From contig CAYUFX010000003.1 of the NCBI GenBank assembly GCA_964444135.1, forward strand, positions 46,186 through 110,185: a stretch of DNA of 64,000 nucleotides. The letters are read 5' to 3'. This DNA is from NIOZ-UU13 sp964444135. Its GTDB lineage: Bacteria; Planctomycetota; Phycisphaerae; Sedimentisphaerales; Anaerobacaceae. The position numbers and the translations under genes were made by a program. Under the pieces are notes generated by a model. That model saw nothing but the letters and a program-made list of their open reading frames with translations, did no database searches and had not been told where the DNA came from. How positions within the stretch are numbered: position 1 is the stretch's first letter; the number at the start of each line of letters is the position of its first letter. Shown one piece after another: positions 25,980 through 34,405 of this stretch.

Positions 25980-28900
25980 TTACGCCTCACTTTTCACATC
26001 GCACTTCAAATTTGCAAGCTGCTCCATCAAAGCATACCTTTGGGTAGCGTCACTGCTGGCAAGTTTAATTAAAGCCGCCGCCGCTTCAGGCTTGGATTGT
26101 TTTAGAGTGCGAAAACGATTTTCACCGTAAGCATACTCCTCAAAATCAATCGTAGGAGCCTTAGAGTCGAGCTGCAATGGATTTTTGCCCTGCTCTTTAA
26201 GGCGTGGGTCGAATCTATACAACGGCCAATGACCACAGGCAACGGCCTTCTTCTGTTCCTGATAGCCCGCGGTCATATTGATGCCGTGGGCGATACAGTG
26301 GGCATAAGCAATTATAAGAGAAGGCCCGGCATAGGCTTCAGCCTCGACAAAGGCCTTTACCGTGTGGTTCGTATTCGCTCCCATCGCAACCTTGGCAACA
26401 TAAATGTTTCCATAGGTCATAGCCAGAAGTCCGAGGTCTTTCTTGGGCGTAGGCTTTCCCCCTGCGGCAAATTTGGCGACCGCCGCCCTCGGTGTAGATT
26501 TGGACATCTGCCCGCCGGTATTTGAATATACTTCCGTATCCAAAACAAGCAGATTAACATTGGCCCCGCTGGCCAGAACGTGGTCCAGCCCACCATATCC
26601 AATGTCATAAGCCCACCCATCACCGCCAAGGCCCCAAACGGATTTACGCACAAGGTAGTCGGCAATGCCTACTAACTGCTTACAATCTGCGCAGTCGCTC
26701 TTTTTGCATTGCTCTTTGAGTTTATCCACCCGAGCTCGCTGCTGTTCAATAGCATCCTGGGCCGGGTCATCCGCCAATGTGACCGTCCGGATTTCTCCCG
26801 CCAGGTTCGCATCAATACAGCCCTTCTCTGCTGCTTTGTCCAACAGCGTAAGGGCACGTTCTTTAAATTTGTCAACGGTCAATCGCATACCCATCGCAAA
26901 CTCAGCGGTGTCCTCGAACAGACTATTACTCCATGTCGGCCCCCTGCCGTCCGACCTCTTTGTATAAGGTGTCGTGGGCAGGTTGCCGCCGTAAATCGAC
27001 GAGCAGCCGGTTGCATTCCCAATATACGCCCTGTCTCCGAATAATTGTGTCAACAGTTTAACATAAGCCGTCTCTCCGCAACCGGCGCAGGCGCCGGAAT
27101 ATTCAAATAAAGGCTCTATCAATTGGCTGCCTTTAACGGAAGCGGCTTTGAAGAGATTGCGGTCGGTATTCGGAATCGCCAGGAAATATTCATAATTTTC
27201 ACGCTCAATGGCGCGAAGAGGTTCCTGCAGTGTCATGTTGATTGCCTTTCGGCCTGTGGGTTTTTTGTCCTTGTCTTTCTCCTGTGCAGGACAGGCCATA
27301 ACACATGCACCACAACCGGTGCAGTCCTCCGGAGCCACCTGAACCGTAAATTTCAGACCGGCAAATTCCCTACCTTTGGCATCGGCACTCTTGAATGTTG
27401 ACGGGGCATCTTTGAGATACTTCGCGTCGTAAGCCTTAATTCTTATAGCTGCGTGCGGACAAAGCAAAGAGCATGTCCCGCACTGAATGCAAGTTTCAGG
27501 CTCCCACATCGGAATATTAATAGCAACATTGCGCTTTTCAAATTTCGTCGTGCCGGTCGGAAACTTGCCGTCAACCGGCATCTTGCTCACGGGCAGCTTA
27601 TCACCACGAAGTGCTATAAGTTCTGCGGTAACCTCCTTGACAAAATCAGGAGCATCTTCCGGAACAGCCGGCCGCATCTTTATCTTACTGGTTACCTTGT
27701 CCGGAAAGGTAACTTCATAGACTTTATCAAGGGCGCCGTCCACGGCTGCATAGTTCATTTCAACAACTTTCTGGCCCTTCCTGCCGTAAGTCTTTTGGAT
27801 GGAATCTTTGATAGCTTCGACAGCCGTGTCAATTGGAATAATATTGCTGATTTTGAAAAAGGCGGTTTGCATAATCACGTTGATTCGCGCACCTAAGCCG
27901 AGCTCGGCAGCAAGCCCAATCGCATCAATAACATAAAACTTCAGATTCTTGTCAATTATCTGTTTCTGCACCTCCTGCGGCAAAGTGTCCCACACCTCAT
28001 CCTTGCCGTGGCTGCTGGTCAGCAGGAAGGTACCTCCTTGACGCGCCGCGGATAGCATATCATATTTTTCCAGGAAACTTGGATTATGACACGCAACAAA
28101 ATCAGCTTTGCTTACAAGGTAAGGCCTTTGGATAAGCTGCTCGCCAAACCGCAGATGTGACGTGGTCATTGCACCGGCTTTTCTGGAATCGTACACAAAG
28201 TAAGCCTGGGCGTAATTATCCGTTAGCTCACCGATAATCTTTATAGAGTTTTTATTCGCACCCACTGTTCCGTCCGCACCAAGTCCATAAAACATCCCAG
28301 ATAAAAGTCGTCTTCCGGCAATCTCAAAAGATTCATCAACCTCAAGGCTGGTATTCGTTACATCGTCAATAATACCCACTGTAAAACCATTTTTGGGCTT
28401 TGCAGCATCGAGATTATCAAAAACAGCCTTCACCATAGCAGGGGTAAAATCCTTTGAGCCCAGTCCGTATCGTCCGCCGACAATAAGTGGATATTTCTTG
28501 AAAGCTGTTCTACCGGCATACATAGCTTCACCAATAGCAGTGCGAACGTCCAGGTATAATGGCTCACCGATAGAACCAGGCTCCTTCGTTCTGTCCAATA
28601 CTGCTATTTTTTTGACGGTTTTAGGCAAGGCGGCTATAAAATACTCGGTGCTGAACGGCCGATAGAGTCGCACTTTTACCAGGCCTACTTCTTCGCCTTT
28701 AGAGGCCAAGTATTCAACTGTCTCGTGAGCTGTTTCGGCGCCTGAGCCCATCATAATAATAACCTTCTCGGCATCCGCCGCTCCGACATAATCGAACAAA
28801 TTATATCGCCTTCCTATCAGGTCAGCGAACTTATCCATTGTATCCTGAACAATCTTCGGCGCAGCTAAATAATATTTGTTCACCGTCTCTCTGCCCTGGA

Positions 28901-29579
28901 AGTACACATCCGGGTTTTGCGCTGTGCCGGAAATCATTGGCCGGTCAGGTGTAAGCGCCCTGGCTTTATGCCGGGCAACTAATTCGTCATCGATTATCGC
29001 TCGCATATCATCGAATGTTAATTCCTCAACCTTCTGAACCTCATGGCTGATTCTAAAGCCGTCAAAGAAATGCAGGAAAGGTATCTGCGAGGCCAAGGTC
29101 GCCTGTTGAGCTATTAGTGCTAAATCCATAACCTCCTGAATGCTGCCAGAACATAGCATTGCAAAGCCGGTCTCCCGACAGGTCATCACATCAGAATGGT
29201 CGCCGAATATCGAAAGTGCCTGACAGGCCAATGAACGAGCTGAGATGTGAAAAACGGTAGGCAGCAGTTCGCCTGCGATTTTATACATACTGGGAATCAT
29301 TAGCAAAAGCCCCTGTGAGGCCGTAAATGTTGTTGTTAAGGCACCAGTTGCCAATGCACCGTGCACGGCTGCGGCTGCACCACCTTCTGACTGCATCTCT
29401 GTAACCGAAGGAACCGTGCCCCAGATATTGGGCTGGCCTTTGGCTGTCCTCTCATCAGCGAGCTCGCCCATAGATGAGCTTGGAGTAATGGGATATATTG
29501 CAATAACTTCGTTTGTAGCGTGGGCCACGTAGGCCGCCGCCGTATTACCGTCAATCGTAACCATTTTGCGTTTCTTCAT
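25980..29579 (-). CDS. nifJ: Pyruvate:ferredoxin (flavodoxin) oxidoreductase
   Basis: A single-chain PFOR of 1199 residues, the usual homodimeric type. It oxidises pyruvate with CoA to acetyl-CoA and CO2, reducing ferredoxin, and is a core enzyme of anaerobic metabolism. Domain I starts with YPITPSSSMGE. The two [4Fe-4S] ferredoxin-like motifs are CIQCGTCSLLCP (about residue 693) and CTGCGACVMACP (about 752). The third-cluster Cys pair is CAGCGE, and the TPP-binding region is GDGWAYDIGYGGLDH (about 990). GGAGAAA lies 5 bases upstream of the ATG. A 17-bp-spaced promoter at 29761-29789 and a folded leader precede it. Confidence 0.96.
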   Translation of the reverse strand: MKKRKMVTIDGNTAAAYVAHATNEVIAIYPITPSSSMGELADERTAKGQPNIWGTVPSVTEMQSEGGAAAAVHGALATGALTTTFTASQGLLLMIPSMYKIAGELLPTVFHISARSLACQALSIFGDHSDVMTCRETGFAMLCSGSIQEVMDLALIAQQATLASQIPFLHFFDGFRISHEVQKVEELTFDDMRAIIDDELVARHKARALTPDRPMISGTAQNPDVYFQGRETVNKYYLAAPKIVQDTMDKFADLIGRRYNLFDYVGAADAEKVIIMMGSGAETAHETVEYLASKGEEVGLVKVRLYRPFSTEYFIAALPKTVKKIAVLDRTKEPGSIGEPLYLDVRTAIGEAMYAGRTAFKKYPLIVGGRYGLGSKDFTPAMVKAVFDNLDAAKPKNGFTVGIIDDVTNTSLEVDESFEIAGRRLLSGMFYGLGADGTVGANKNSIKIIGELTDNYAQAYFVYDSRKAGAMTTSHLRFGEQLIQRPYLVSKADFVACHNPSFLEKYDMLSAARQGGTFLLTSSHGKDEVWDTLPQEVQKQIIDKNLKFYVIDAIGLAAELGLGARINVIMQTAFFKISNIIPIDTAVEAIKDSIQKTYGRKGQKVVEMNYAAVDGALDKVYEVTFPDKVTSKIKMRPAVPEDAPDFVKEVTAELIALRGDKLPVSKMPVDGKFPTGTTKFEKRNVAINIPMWEPETCIQCGTCSLLCPHAAIRIKAYDAKYLKDAPSTFKSADAKGREFAGLKFTVQVAPEDCTGCGACVMACPAQEKDKDKKPTGRKAINMTLQEPLRAIERENYEYFLAIPNTDRNLFKAASVKGSQLIEPLFEYSGACAGCGETAYVKLLTQLFGDRAYIGNATGCSSIYGGNLPTTPYTKRSDGRGPTWSNSLFEDTAEFAMGMRLTVDKFKERALTLLDKAAEKGCIDANLAGEIRTVTLADDPAQDAIEQQRARVDKLKEQCKKSDCADCKQLVGIADYLVRKSVWGLGGDGWAYDIGYGGLDHVLASGANVNLLVLDTEVYSNTGGQMSKSTPRAAVAKFAAGGKPTPKKDLGLLAMTYGNIYVAKVAMGANTNHTVKAFVEAEAYAGPSLIIAYAHCIAHGINMTAGYQEQKKAVACGHWPLYRFDPRLKEQGKNPLQLDSKAPTIDFEEYAYGENRFRTLKQSKPEAAAALIKLASSDATQRYALMEQLANLKCDVKSEA

Positions 29580-29630
29580 AGTTTCTCCATTTCTGTAAAG
29601 TAAGAACCATAAACAAGTTAGCTCAATAAC

Positions 29631-29667
29631 GCCCCTCTCAGCAGGTTATCTAAGCACCCTACGGGGC
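29631..29667 (-). promoter_or_regulatory. Structured leader hairpin of nifJ
   Basis: Read on the minus strand: GCCCC-GTAGG, a 12-base loop, CCTGC-TGAGA-GGGGC. This gives two 5-bp stems separated by an internal loop. It lies in the nifJ 5' leader, about 52 bases before the start codon. The CTGAGA and GGGTGC elements recall the TPP riboswitch 5' half, but the 3' half is not convincing. Confidence 0.35.
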
Positions 29668-29760
29668 TTTCCACACAGCCCGGTAATCTGCCGTGTACAG
29701 GCAAAAGAAAATAAATAATATCGGTCTGGTGCCCAGTACTCGGCACACCCGAAAGACATC

Positions 29761-29789
29761 CTTATACACCTTTGCGCTGAATTAAGCAA
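29761..29789 (-). promoter_or_regulatory. Sigma70-type promoter for nifJ
   Basis: On the minus strand, TTGCTT (29789-29784) and TATAAG (29766-29761) are separated by exactly 17 bp. The expected start of transcription is near 29754. Confidence 0.6.
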
Positions 29790-29913
29790 TATAAAATTCC
29801 GGCAAGATTTAATGGGAATCACACAAAGAAGGTCCGCTTTGCAATTTGACGAAAAGTGGGGGCTGGCAAACACCGTCGAAAATTGCTCAACCGACAATTT
29901 TTATAAAATTCTC

Positions 29914-29942
29914 TTGCTTTATTCGAGAAATTCGGCTATAAT
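29914..29942 (+). promoter_or_regulatory. Sigma70-type promoter for the 30016 subtilase
   Basis: TTGCTT (29914-29919), a 17-bp spacer and a perfect TATAAT (29937-29942), about 74 bases upstream of the start codon. Confidence 0.65.
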
Positions 29943-30015
29943 ATTATTCAAGAAAACATTGCGGTATTTCTATATAAGATTGTTAAGAAAAATTCATTTT
30001 TGGGAGGAGTGAGCG

Positions 30016-32529
30016 ATGAAAAAGCTATGCTCAAGTGCGCTAGTCTTACTTTTGCTTGTTTCAGTCTTTACTCAGAACAGTGTAGCCGGGAACCAAATTT
30101 TTGAAGAGGGTCTGCCCAGAGTAGGCCAGAAGTACGTTCCGGGTGAGATCATCGTCAAATTCAAGCCCAACATTTCGGAGACGGAGATATCCGCTTTAAA
30201 TGCAGTTCAAGGCGCTTATACTATCTACACCAGTTCACCCGCCGGTTTCAAAATAATAAGGATTCCAAGCGATAGTATAGTCGACGAAATGGTTGATATT
30301 TATCAGGCAAACGCCAGCGTCGAGTATGCTGAGGCAAACTACATTGCTTATGCCATGGCGCGCCCAAATGATGACCTATATTACCTTCAGTGGCACCTAT
30401 ATAATCAAACCTACGGCGGTATTCAAATGCAATCAGCCTGGAGTCTCTCTACCGGCTCAGGAGTAATCGTGGCAATTCTTGACACGGGTGTCACCGCTAA
30501 ATCTCGCTACGAACAAGATCCCACAGGGCCCACACGGTTCTACCAGCGAGCTCCAGATTTAGATGAAACGGACTTTGTGAACGGTTATGACTTTGTTAAC
30601 CGAGATCGATACCCTGATGATGATTCAAATCCCGGGCACGGAACTCATATAGCAGGTATTATCGCTCAAAGTACTTATAACGAAATCGGAGTAGCCGGTA
30701 TAGCTTATAATGCCTCTTTAATGCCCGTAAAGGTATTGAACAGCAGGGGAGTTGGAACTTATGCTGATATTGCAGAAGGTATTGTCTGGGCAACAAACAA
30801 TGGCGCACACGTGATTAACCTGGGCCTGGGAGGTTCTGAGCCCTCAAAAACTTTAGAGAATGCGGTAGCTTATGCTTACAATTACGGCGCAACGGTAATA
30901 GCCGCTGCAGGTAATGACGGCGTAGGAGGTGTGTGTTACCCTGCCGCCTATGATGATTATGTTATTGCTGTCGGCGCCACCCGTTACGACGAAACTTTAA
31001 CATATTACTCCAACTACGGACTAAGTCTGGATTTAGTAGCTCCGGGCGGTGACCTTAATGTTGACCAGAACGGAGATGGCTATAGTGATGGGATTTTACA
31101 GCAGACCTATCAGAAAAACGGTACCAGCGAAATATTCTGGGGTTACTGCTATATGGAGGGAACTTCAATGGCTGCCGCGCATGTCTCCGGAGTTGCAGCC
31201 TTGCTTATAGCCAATGGAATTGCCAACACACCCGATGGAGTCAGAGAGGCTTTAGAATTCACCGCAGAGGATAAGGGAATGGCAGGCTGGGACGTAGAAT
31301 ACGGCTGGGGGATAGTAAATGCTTTTGCTGCTCTTCAACAGAAACCCTCTCCAGGGCCAGGACCCGAACCAGGGCCAGGACCAGGACCAGGGCCGACTAT
31401 GCCTCTTACAGCAAACTTTACAGCAGAACCGAAAATCGGTCCTAAGCCGCTGACCGTACGATTCACCGACCAGTCCACCGGAAATATCACCAGTTGGTTA
31501 TGGGATTTTGGTGATGGAACTACATCTATCGATAAGAATCCTGTTCATGTATTTAATGGCTATTCTTCTTACAACGTAAGCTTAACAGTAACAGGTCCAA
31601 GTGGCTCGAAAACTACAACAAAAGATAGCTTTATCCAGGGCTTTTTACCTTCAATTCCTGTAGCGGACTTTGAAAAAGAACCGATTCAGAATAATACCCC
31701 CATGACCGTGCAATTCATTGATAAATCCTCCTGTAGTGCAACCTGTATCAGCCGCGGGAATGGTATGTTACTTGGTTCAATGGAATCCGCAGATTACGGA
31801 GGCATCACAACCTGGTTGTGGGGCTTCGGGGACGGAAAAACATCAACCGAGAGAAATCCGGCTCACAGGTATACAAATCCTGGTACATACACTGTAACCT
31901 TGAAGGTAATAGGTCCAGCCGGTTCGGATACCGAAACCAAGCAGAACTACGTGACTCTGACGATGCCTTCGGTACCCGTGGCCGACTTTATGGGAAAACC
32001 GAGAACCGGCGACGGCCCTCTGGTTGTGCAATTCACTGATACCTCCTCTGGATATATCCAGAGCCGGTCGTGGAACTTCGGTGATGGAACAACTTCAACT
32101 GAACTGAATCCAGCTCACACGTACATGCACAGAAACATCGGTAGTTACACAGTCAGTTTAACAGCAACAGGCATGGGCGGCACAGATACTGAAACCAAGA
32201 CCGATTACATCCAATTGAGCACTCCACCGATACACATCAATATTGGCATGTCGAGGAAGACTGTCTTCGGTAATTGGGAAGCAGCAACGGCAGTGATTAC
32301 GGTTACACAGAATAAACCTTCCGGACAACCTATCGGCGGAGCGACCATACAGGGAACCTGGAGTGGAAATTATACCGGAAATGTTTCCGGCCGAACAGAT
32401 GGAAACGGCAGAACCAGCTTCGAGACTTATTTGATAGATAGAAGACGAACCGTCACGTTCACTATTAATAAAGTGATAATAGACAACAAAGAGTGTGATT
32501 TTGCCGGAGAATTCAGAGATTCAATATAA
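30016..32529 (+). CDS. Secreted subtilisin-like serine protease with PKD domains
   Basis: An 837-residue S8 peptidase. The order is a signal peptide (to about residue 25), a pro-domain (GEIIVKFKPNISE), and the catalytic domain. The triad is complete: Asp156 (AILDTGV), His208 (HGTHIAG) and Ser384 (EGTSMAAAH), with oxyanion Asn300 (AAGND). A Pro-Gly linker near 445-462 leads to three PKD domains, each with a WDFGDG/WGFGDG/WNFGDG core. A C-terminal Ig-like domain (KPSGQPIGGATIQG) closes it. PKD domains usually bind polysaccharide or collagen-like substrates. GGAGGAG precedes the ATG. It has its own promoter (29914) and a strong terminator (32559). Confidence 0.9.
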   Translation: MKKLCSSALVLLLLVSVFTQNSVAGNQIFEEGLPRVGQKYVPGEIIVKFKPNISETEISALNAVQGAYTIYTSSPAGFKIIRIPSDSIVDEMVDIYQANASVEYAEANYIAYAMARPNDDLYYLQWHLYNQTYGGIQMQSAWSLSTGSGVIVAILDTGVTAKSRYEQDPTGPTRFYQRAPDLDETDFVNGYDFVNRDRYPDDDSNPGHGTHIAGIIAQSTYNEIGVAGIAYNASLMPVKVLNSRGVGTYADIAEGIVWATNNGAHVINLGLGGSEPSKTLENAVAYAYNYGATVIAAAGNDGVGGVCYPAAYDDYVIAVGATRYDETLTYYSNYGLSLDLVAPGGDLNVDQNGDGYSDGILQQTYQKNGTSEIFWGYCYMEGTSMAAAHVSGVAALLIANGIANTPDGVREALEFTAEDKGMAGWDVEYGWGIVNAFAALQQKPSPGPGPEPGPGPGPGPTMPLTANFTAEPKIGPKPLTVRFTDQSTGNITSWLWDFGDGTTSIDKNPVHVFNGYSSYNVSLTVTGPSGSKTTTKDSFIQGFLPSIPVADFEKEPIQNNTPMTVQFIDKSSCSATCISRGNGMLLGSMESADYGGITTWLWGFGDGKTSTERNPAHRYTNPGTYTVTLKVIGPAGSDTETKQNYVTLTMPSVPVADFMGKPRTGDGPLVVQFTDTSSGYIQSRSWNFGDGTTSTELNPAHTYMHRNIGSYTVSLTATGMGGTDTETKTDYIQLSTPPIHINIGMSRKTVFGNWEAATAVITVTQNKPSGQPIGGATIQGTWSGNYTGNVSGRTDGNGRTSFETYLIDRRRTVTFTINKVIIDNKECDFAGEFRDSI

Positions 32530-32558
32530 ATTGTTAAGAAGATAAAAGACCTCGTGTA

Positions 32559-32615
32559 ACAAAATCCCTCGATTCTGGGACAGAAAGCTCCAGCTTATCG
32601 AGGGATTTTGTTTTA
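32559..32615 (+). terminator. Intrinsic terminator after the subtilase
   Basis: A perfect 15-bp inverted repeat, ACAAAATCCCTCGAT (32559-32573) and ATCGAGGGATTTTGT (32597-32611), followed by TTT. It may act on both strands, since the NYN gene converges from the right. Confidence 0.8.
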
Positions 32616-32757
32616 CTCTGATACCACTGTCTGATAGCATCAAAAGAGCAAAAAGGCTAAAAGGAGTGCTTTATCGGTCATCCTGGATTCGCCACACATT
32701 GTTTCGTATCAAATATTCTATTCGGGACACATTTTATATTCCACGCTCTACGACTAT

Positions 32758-33234
32758 TCATTGCTCAAGACCGAAAAACTCAAGCCATTGTTTGGTTTCG
32801 CCGTCAGTTAATCCCTGCCGTTTTGCCGTGGGTTCTTTGATTGTTTTTTTCCGGCTTAATTGTTTCTGGATATTATTCCAGAAAATCTCCGACTTTACTG
32901 ATATTGCTTTTCTGGCCCGGGCCGCTTTTCGCAATCTTCGGTCGCTGCTGACAATCGTTAATCTTCTCGGCGCTGTATTTGCACCTATTTTATCCTCGAT
33001 TACCGTGTCGGCGTCCGTACCTAAGCCGGCAAAAAAAACCTCCAGATTGCTTATATTATCAAATCCGCTTTTGTCTCGGGGGCCGGTTCCATCAAAAATA
33101 ATTTCGCCCTTCTGGCCGGTCAGCTTCAAATATCTGCCTATAACGTAACATAATTGAACATCGCTGATTGACTGAAAATCTTCAAACATTTTTTGAATCG
33201 ACCGCAGCAGATTGTGACCATCAATAATAATCAT
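32758..33234 (-). CDS. YacP-like NYN domain protein
   Basis: A 158-residue protein of the YacP/NYN type, a PIN-like metal-dependent ribonuclease fold. The opening IIIDGHNLL carries the first catalytic Asp, IIFDGTGP a second acidic strand, and TIVSSDRRLRKAA a third with the D-R-x-L pattern. YacP relatives act in RNA processing, but the role here is inferred. It follows the HEPN/MNT genes on the same strand. Confidence 0.75.
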   Translation of the reverse strand: MIIIDGHNLLRSIQKMFEDFQSISDVQLCYVIGRYLKLTGQKGEIIFDGTGPRDKSGFDNISNLEVFFAGLGTDADTVIEDKIGANTAPRRLTIVSSDRRLRKAARARKAISVKSEIFWNNIQKQLSRKKTIKEPTAKRQGLTDGETKQWLEFFGLEQ

Positions 33235-33256
33235 CTCACGGGTCGTTTAGAGCAAA

Positions 33257-33654
33257 TCATTCTTTGCACTTTTCTATGAGAGCGGCGATGCTTTCAACAA
33301 ACGCTTCGGCTTCAGGAATCAAGGGTCGAACTTGTGATTCCCAAAACTTATAAAATCCATATAGTCGCCTTCTTGACGCCGCTCAAAAAGGTCATTAAAA
33401 ATTTTAGCCTTTTCTTTAGAAACTTTTCCTGCCTTGACACAATGGCGATTAAAGAGACTCCGTATTCCTGCATGTTTAGAGGAGGACAAACCCTCCTGGA
33501 TGAGAAGAGCCGAGACAGCGTAGAAGCAGGCATAATAAAGCCGGTTGACGCAGGGGTTCCAACGTTGGGCCTGTGCTAAAATACGTGCATCTTCGAGTGT
33601 TCCGCGTGCCCTCTGTAGGCGGTATAATACTAACTGTTCGTTTGCTTTTGTCAT
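33257..33654 (-). pseudogene. HEPN domain protein (toxin partner of MNT), frameshifted
   Basis: The frame from 33654 encodes 111 residues of a HEPN protein (helices with CVNRLYYACFYAVSALL) and stops at 33319, after FISFGNHKFDP. Adding one T to the TTTT in GATTTTATAAG shifts the reading to FYKFWESQVRPLIPEAEAFVESI and on to a natural stop at 33257. That completes the last HEPN helix. So the gene has lost one base in a T run, by real mutation or by sequencing error. The start overlaps the MNT stop by ATGA, showing translational coupling. HEPN proteins of this type are RNases or are AMPylated by their MNT partner. Confidence 0.75.
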
Positions 33655-33965
33655 AATACAATTCCATCAAGCTCGACATTTTGATGAAACGGCATACTTC
33701 TCCAGAGAGGACTATTCCATTCCTCGCGGTTACATATAATGGAGCAGAGGACTTCATCACACACCCATTCAATTTCATAGAGGCGGTGACGAATTCTGTT
33801 AATACGCTCGTCATCAAGTTGGCCATCAAGTAAAATAAGGAAATCCCAATCTGACTGTTCACTTGAATCATGGCGGGAGCGAGACCCATAAAGAATGATT
33901 TCAGCCTTTGGCTCTATTTCGCGGATAGCTTGTTTAACCTTTTCTAATAATTCTTCACGGTTCAT
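33651..33965 (-). CDS. MNT-type nucleotidyltransferase (antitoxin of a HEPN/MNT pair)
   Basis: A minimal nucleotidyltransferase of 104 residues from ATG 33965. The nucleotidyltransferase signature GSRSRHDSSEQSDWDFLIL gives the G-S...D-x-D metal-binding pair. It is directly coupled (ATGA overlap) to a HEPN gene. Such pairs act as toxin-antitoxin modules in which MNT modifies HEPN. The start is uncertain, because a longer frame adds 12 residues and neither has a strong ribosome-binding site. Confidence 0.78.
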   Translation of the reverse strand: MNREELLEKVKQAIREIEPKAEIILYGSRSRHDSSEQSDWDFLILLDGQLDDERINRIRHRLYEIEWVCDEVLCSIICNREEWNSPLWRSMPFHQNVELDGIVL

Positions 33966-34027
33966 GTTAAAAGATACTATACCATTGATATAAAAAATCA
34001 TTCATATTTTTTTATATTTTTGACTAT

Positions 34028-34405
34028 TCATCGGTGAATCTTATGGAAAAGCTTATTTCGTCGTCTTGTCTCCCAAACGAGCAACTCATCGCCAACAAGG
34101 CAGTTTATGCGTTGTTCAATCTCTGCAATTCTTAATGAGAATTGATGTATCCGCCGCCCAAAGTGAAACCAGATAACTCCCAGGATAGAAAACGCTATGA
34201 TTAGAATTAAAATACTTACGATAGTATACTTCTCGACCTTGAAAAACCCATAGACCACTACAGCACCAGTTAGGCCAATACAAGTAAACCGTCGGTTGAT
34301 TCGCTGAAGCAACTCGGTTCGTAGGATTTCGTATTTTTTTACAAGTATGTCGATTTTCAGTTTATCAAAAAATTCCTGATTATGACTGACTGTGTCATTG
34401 CTCAT
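34028..34405 (-). CDS. Small two-helix membrane protein, unknown
   Basis: A 125-residue protein. Residues about 39-58 (RRFTCIGLTGAVVVYGFFKV) and 59-82 (EKYTIVSILILIIAFSILGVIWFHFG) form two membrane helices, flanked by helical, charged ends. Its start overlaps the pyrC stop by 11 bases, so it is probably the last gene of the pyr transcription unit, or is translated by coupling. Function not recognised. Confidence 0.5.
   Translation of the reverse strand: MSNDTVSHNQEFFDKLKIDILVKKYEILRTELLQRINRRFTCIGLTGAVVVYGFFKVEKYTIVSILILIIAFSILGVIWFHFGRRIHQFSLRIAEIEQRINCLVGDELLVWETRRRNKLFHKIHR

Larger units (their letters stand above)
29580..30015. other. Divergent promoter region between nifJ and the subtilase gene
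   Basis: Non-coding. It holds a minus-strand promoter (29761-29789) with a leader of about 175 bases that contains a hairpin (29631-29667), and a plus-strand promoter (29914-29942). Confidence 0.6.

Noticed and set aside
29580..29760. TPP riboswitch before nifJ
   Set aside because: CTGAGA and GGGTGC elements fit a 5' half, but the 3' conserved half (CTGGATAATGCCAGCG-like) is not present.
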